NCBI RefSeq assembly: GCF_025370935.1
Contig: NC_133490.1
Span: 8,232,239-8,296,238, forward strand
Reading direction: 5' to 3'
Source of the DNA: Choristoneura fumiferana
Lineage: Eukaryota > Arthropoda > Insecta > Lepidoptera > Tortricidae
Length of the DNA stretch: 64,000 nt
The translations under genes were made by a program, and so were the position numbers. Below the pieces are notes generated by a model that did not search any database, was not told where the DNA came from, and worked only from the letters and a program-made list of their open reading frames with translations. Positions 28,301 to 34,300 of the stretch are shown here, piece after piece. Each line of letters opens with the position of its first letter. Positions within the stretch are counted from its first letter, which is position 1.

Positions 28301-31300
28301 TGACTTTATTGCTCTATATATGGCACTAACTTCTCATTCAGCTCTTCAGTGGGCAGCTGCATCCGCGCCAGCACTTGAGGCAACTTGGCGAGCTGTTTGC
28401 GCAGCTTTTTGGCAGACTTCTCCTCTTTGAGGCGGCGCACGTGTCGTCGGAACACGACCTGCAACAAATATCATGTTCAAGACAAGACTAACCTATGAAT
28501 AAGTTGTCATAAAAAAAACCGGTATATTTTAGACGGGGCTGGTTAAGTTCAACTGAAAAGAGCAGAAGTATTTAAATACGCAAGGTGTTTTAAAACACGG
28601 TATATTCAGATTTTTGTAACATCTTAAAAAACACAAAGATATGGAGGTTTTCAATTGTCAATTAGTCAGAGAGATCCGACATGGACTATGCCATCATATG
28701 CAACGACGACTACAGAAAGTCCATACTAATTTTCATTATTCCAGAAAGAGATGGAATGCAAACTTTAGGTTTTTTTAATGTTTTTATACGGATTAACGCT
28801 GAAAAGAACTACGTTTCCAACTAAAAATTCAGATGAAAAATAGGTTACGTGTTTATTCGAACGAACCCAACCATCTGATGCGATATTCAAGATTTTAGAG
28901 GATTAGATCTTAGGAGGAACGACTCCTTTATCGAAATTTATTCATACCTGTGTCCCATCGTTTCCAAACTGTTGAACGAACTTCACCCACTCAGGGTAAT
29001 GGCACAACCTTTTACTAACAGTCGACCACATCTCCCTGTAAAAAAAACAATGCGTATTGTAAACAAATTTTGTAAATAGGCCGCAATGGACACTTTTACA
29101 CTTCATTTTTAAACTAACAGCGCTTTCGGGAAGACCATATTGCCAAGAAGGATGCGCCGCAAGAAACTTGGCAGAAAGTCAATTTTTCAAAATAAAATAA
29201 TTACAAATAAAATACTTAAAAACTACAGTATAAAATAAAAGAAAAAAATACAAAAAAAGAATAATAATACAGGGATATATATGGGGTCCCTTAGTTACAA
29301 AACTAAACACTAACTACATCTACGTTCAGTGGAAGTGTAGAATGCTTCCATCGTCTTAAAAAAAAGGAATTTAACCTATCAGAGGTTCGAATCCAGTATT
29401 TAAAATAATGATTTTTTCTAAGAAGGAATACCTCAATAGGAAACCAGTAGACACCCGTTAAACAACCCTCCAGCACTGAACAGCGTAAGAACTATAGCTC
29501 AACCTCTCTAATTCTGAGAGAACGCCTGTGCCACGCCACGAAAAAGCCGCGCGGCCTAGTGGTTGACCTATGGCCCCTCAAGCAGGGATTGGATTGCGTG
29601 GATTCAACCCCGGGCCGCATCTCAAGTTCTTCGAAATTTATATGTGAAACTACATTTATAAAAGCACGAGCTTTACGGAGAAGGAAAACATCGCGAGGAA
29701 ACCCGCACACACCAGTGAAGCAATTCAATGGTGTATGTGAAGTTCCCAATCCGCACGGCGCCCGCGCGGGAACTACGGCCCAAGCTCTCTAATACTGGAG
29801 GCCTCAGCAGTGGAACGTATATAGGCTGGGATGGATGGATGGGCTAGTGTCCAGCAATGGGTGTGGAGATGAAGGTATAAATTACTTGTGATCCTGCACG
29901 TGTATCCTGATGAGCTGCGTGAAGGCTTCCGTCACGAAGTCCAGCGTCTCCCTCCTTATCCTCAGAGCTTCTGCGTAGTTGGCCACCTGACAAACAAAAA
30001 CAGCTTCAAACGTGAACGAAAACACATTTCTGGTTAGTTTGTCTGGCCCCCTCTCTCAAGTTCCCAACCCGCACTGGGCTCGCGCGGTAACTACGGCCCA
30101 CCAAACCCTCTCATTCTGTAGGAAACCTATGCCCAGCAATGGGACGTATATAGGCTTGGGTGGACGACCGAGATCATGACCGACATAAGAAGTCGCAGCC
30201 GAAAAGTTCTCGAATGGGTAAAGCCACGGGTTCACGGTGGCTGCAGGCCGCTTCCAGCCGAAGCAACTGGAGGTCTAGGGAGGCCTATGTCCAACAGTGG
30301 ACGTCCTACGGCAGATATGAAGAACTACAACCCACCTTAATCCTAGCCTTGCACTTATCCACCATCTGCGCGAGCAGGAAGAACGCCTGGTCCACATTAA
30401 CATTGTCGTGGCTGGAAGACTCCACGATCGGTATGCATCCCTTGAACTCCTTCCTCTGCACCAGCCGCTCAGCCTCGCGGACGCCTTGCTCGCAGGCCTC
30501 GTCATTCTTCGACGTCACGAGGACCACTGGCTTCTTCAACTTGATTATGTTCTGGAGTAAGGCGGCAAGGGTTTCGTTCTGCGAAAAAATCAAAAAATTT
30601 AACATGGTTGGTCAACGATTTGTGCATAATTCTATTTATGTTATGGGTATCCACGAGCTTAGCACAGTCACAAGGTGATGCAATCCCACTAAGCCCCTTG
30701 GGAACACTTACAACCTGTGTAAAACTATACCTGTTTGTCCCAGCTGCGGCCCGGTACCAGGCTGACATCGTAAACGCACACGAAGCCGTCCTCGGATAGC
30801 CTGCCGTCGTAGCATGCGCTTTTCTTACTCCTTTTCTATGCTCAGCTGATTTAACTCAGGCAGACTTGTTTTTAGTGCTTATTTTGCTTGTTGTTGGTGT
30901 GGCGTTTAGAAACTTATCCCCATTGTGTTACTCAATGTTAAAGGTGAACTTGCAATCAGATTCCTTACTACAGTCACAAGGTGATGCAATTCTAATGCCC
31001 CTTTGGATAAATTACAACCTGTGTAAAGACTATACCTGTTTGTCCCAGCTGCGGCCCGGTACCAGGCTCACGTCGTAAACGCACACGAAGCCGTCCACGG
31101 AAAGCCTGCCGTCCGGTAGCGTGCGCTGTTCATACTCCTTCTCTATTCCCAGCTGGTTCTTGCAGACGTACATGAGTTTCTCTGCCGATTGGAGCTTTGT
31201 GGCTACACATCGTTTCACGTACGCTTCCGTTTTGCCGACTGTAAAATTATGAATTATGAACTATAAATATATTATAAATGCGAAAGTTTGTATGTGTGTG

Positions 31301-34300
31301 TGTGTGTTTATGCTTGTTTCTCCTTCTGCTGGACGTCTGGAATAATACAAAGGCTACTTTTTATCCCGATATTCCTGCAGGATCAAATTTCGAAATCTCA
31401 TCCGCTAGGTATAGAGTCCTGAAATTTGGCACGGTGGTTTTTAGTGCAACGTCAATAAAGACACCTACAACGAGGTTGAGAAAGTACATGGACGACTTGG
31501 AATACGGAATTCCACCGAAGAACTAAAGTGTGTCAAGTGTCCTACAAAATCTAAGTGCAAACCTTTAAAAGGTTGGAAGCAGGCGTCGTCCACAAACTCC
31601 GTCTGCTCGACAACCTCGAACCTGTACTCCTGGTCATCGTATTCCTTCTGAACGCTGCCCCAGTACAAGAAGTGGTCGTTGTTCACCACGCGTCCGCTGA
31701 AGTCCGACTGTTGGATCGATGAACATAATTAGACACACACGGGAAATATCTCGACGTTTAAACCACGTTGCAATGGCCATAGTCACGATAGACTGAAGGC
31801 CAGGTACAGGTATGCCAATGCAGGCTATTAATTTTGTTTATATTGGCTTATATAATAACGTTAAGGTGGCGTAACTGATATCTAATTTTGTAATCGACCC
31901 AATGCATGACATTGATGTCATGCATTGGGTCGATTTCAGGGTAGGCAGTTGGTAATTTGCGCCGCAGTAGAAAGCGACCAGCACTAGCGTTGCCTATCAT
32001 GCTGCCACAATACAAGTAATAGGCAGCAGATTGACTCAGCCATTTTCTTGAAATTTATACCTACAGCTGCGCGGAGCACTAGGGTTGGCTTCTACAAAAA
32101 GCAAAACATACGTGTGTAGATTTTTATTGTATGTGTGTAGTTTTAGGTGTAGGAATAAAACATATGTTAATTTTATGATTATAATAATAAAGCCCTTCTA
32201 TTCTGAATTCTCTACAACTTCAGCAGTACGTGTTTCAGTGTTCTATTCTATATTATGTCTCTGAATTCAGCGTGCCTCTTGGCATAGGCCTCCTCCAGCT
32301 CTCTCCACTGAGCTCTGTCTTCTGCTACCCTAGTCCAGTAAGGTCCCAGTGTTAGGCAGATGTCGTCTCTCCATCTTTTTAATTTTATGATTATTTACTT
32401 AATAATTAAATTATAAAGTTGGTAATAGAAAAAAAGTTGCGTCTATTGCGGCAAGTTCGAAGCGACTTGTTGTTGAATTTTATTACACGAAAAAATCTTC
32501 TTATGAAGAGTTATTACCGAGCGCTATAGCCACGTTACGGAATCGAAACGGGGGCGAATAGAGCGGGCAGCGCGACACAGCACTCGACCAGCGACCGGAC
32601 TGCGCGGCGCGCGGCGTGGCACTGCGTAGTTTTGTCTTGCGAAGATTGGTTAGCGGCCGTGTAAATGACGCTTGGCTGTGTGCGTGCGTCGATTCGGGCG
32701 CTACTATAAAGTCGAACTACTGCCTATTACTTGTATTGTGATGCTGCCTACAGTGGGGAGAATAGAAAGAATTCCGCGGGACTTGGACTTGGATTTGCAC
32801 CTGATCAGGACGCTAAATGTCAATTAATTCTAGCAAGTTTAACTATTACTGTACCTATGTAATATAAGATTTACTAGTAAGTAATATTATAGTTGCAAAA
32901 GGAAAAATTGAGCTTTTGTTTTGAAAAAGAAAAAGTATTTTCTTGTCCCTGTTTGAAACCTTAAATCCCGATTTGTTGTACAATCTGTCTCGATTTTAAT
33001 TGTGAGGATAGCCCTGCAGTAGCTCTTCACTAGCAGTGCCGGATTAGCCCATAAGCAAATTATATTTGAATGAGGTAATGTGTCTATTACCTGACTCAGC
33101 ACGGATATATGGTCCACGTTGTAATCGTCCGCGTGGGTTCGCACAAATCTGTTGCAGAGGCAGGACTTGCCCACGCCGAGTTGCCCCTTTTCTTTTTCAG
33201 TACCTGGAAGAAAAGTTTAAGATTGATAATTAGTCTTAAAAAGCCATAAGACTATGTACAGTCATCAGCACCAATATCTGACACAACAAGCGTGCATAAA
33301 TATCTGATACGACTCTATTTCTAGGGTGGGAAGGACGTGTCAGATATTTTTGCACGCTCCGCTGTGGCAGATGTTAATGCGGCTAACAGCGCGGTTTTAG
33401 CGCGCCGTCTCCCTTCAAAGCATACCCTTTTTTTTTCTTTTTATAGTGATAGGCTTGCGTTTTTCCATAAATAATTACGCCAGATGGTAAGCACAGATGT
33501 GAACTAAGATGGAACACGCCTAATAAAAGCCCATTCACCCTAGATTCGAAGATGGCCAGATTGCAGAGAAATTGAATTGATTGAAGCTTTATTTTAATGT
33601 ATGCTGTGTGTATTGTGTGCAGTGGCGGATTTATGTTTTTTAGGAGGCCACTTTATATCCGCCGCCCTATGTAACTTTCTAAAATAATTTTCTCGTTGAA
33701 ATCTGCCGCCCCTAGGCCGCGGCCTATACGGCCTATTGACAAATCCAGGACTGCGGATTTACAAGTTCATCAGACGGGCCTTTGCATCCAGAGACTAGTT
33801 TTCGGCACAAGAGAGTGTGTAACATGTATCTGAGGCCCCCCATGAGGCTGGCATAGTCACTTTTGGTGTACTGAAGCCTCGTTAAAATACAAGATTAAAA
33901 AAAAAAAGGACTGATTGTGTGTCCACAATTCAAGTAAAAACACCATACTATGACATAGAAAAGTTCCACAGACCCCCTAACAACAAAGTCACCAAATTAT
34001 TTTTTTTCAAACACAATCAAAAGACATTGTGAAAGAAATTGTCACTTCCCACAGATTATAAACAACAATACAACAGGAAGCAGAGGTGTTGATAACAACA
34101 GGCCAACAATGGTTATACAACCATTCACAAGCTATTAACGTTTAGTGTTTCCTTTTGGACATTGACCAAGACATTTGTATTGAAAAAATATATATTTAAT
34201 GAAGATTTATGGAGTTTTAAGAGGTCATTGTATTGTGTATGGTAAATACATATGTCTACGATAAAGAATCAAATCAACACCGCCTAACTGATAAATTTCG

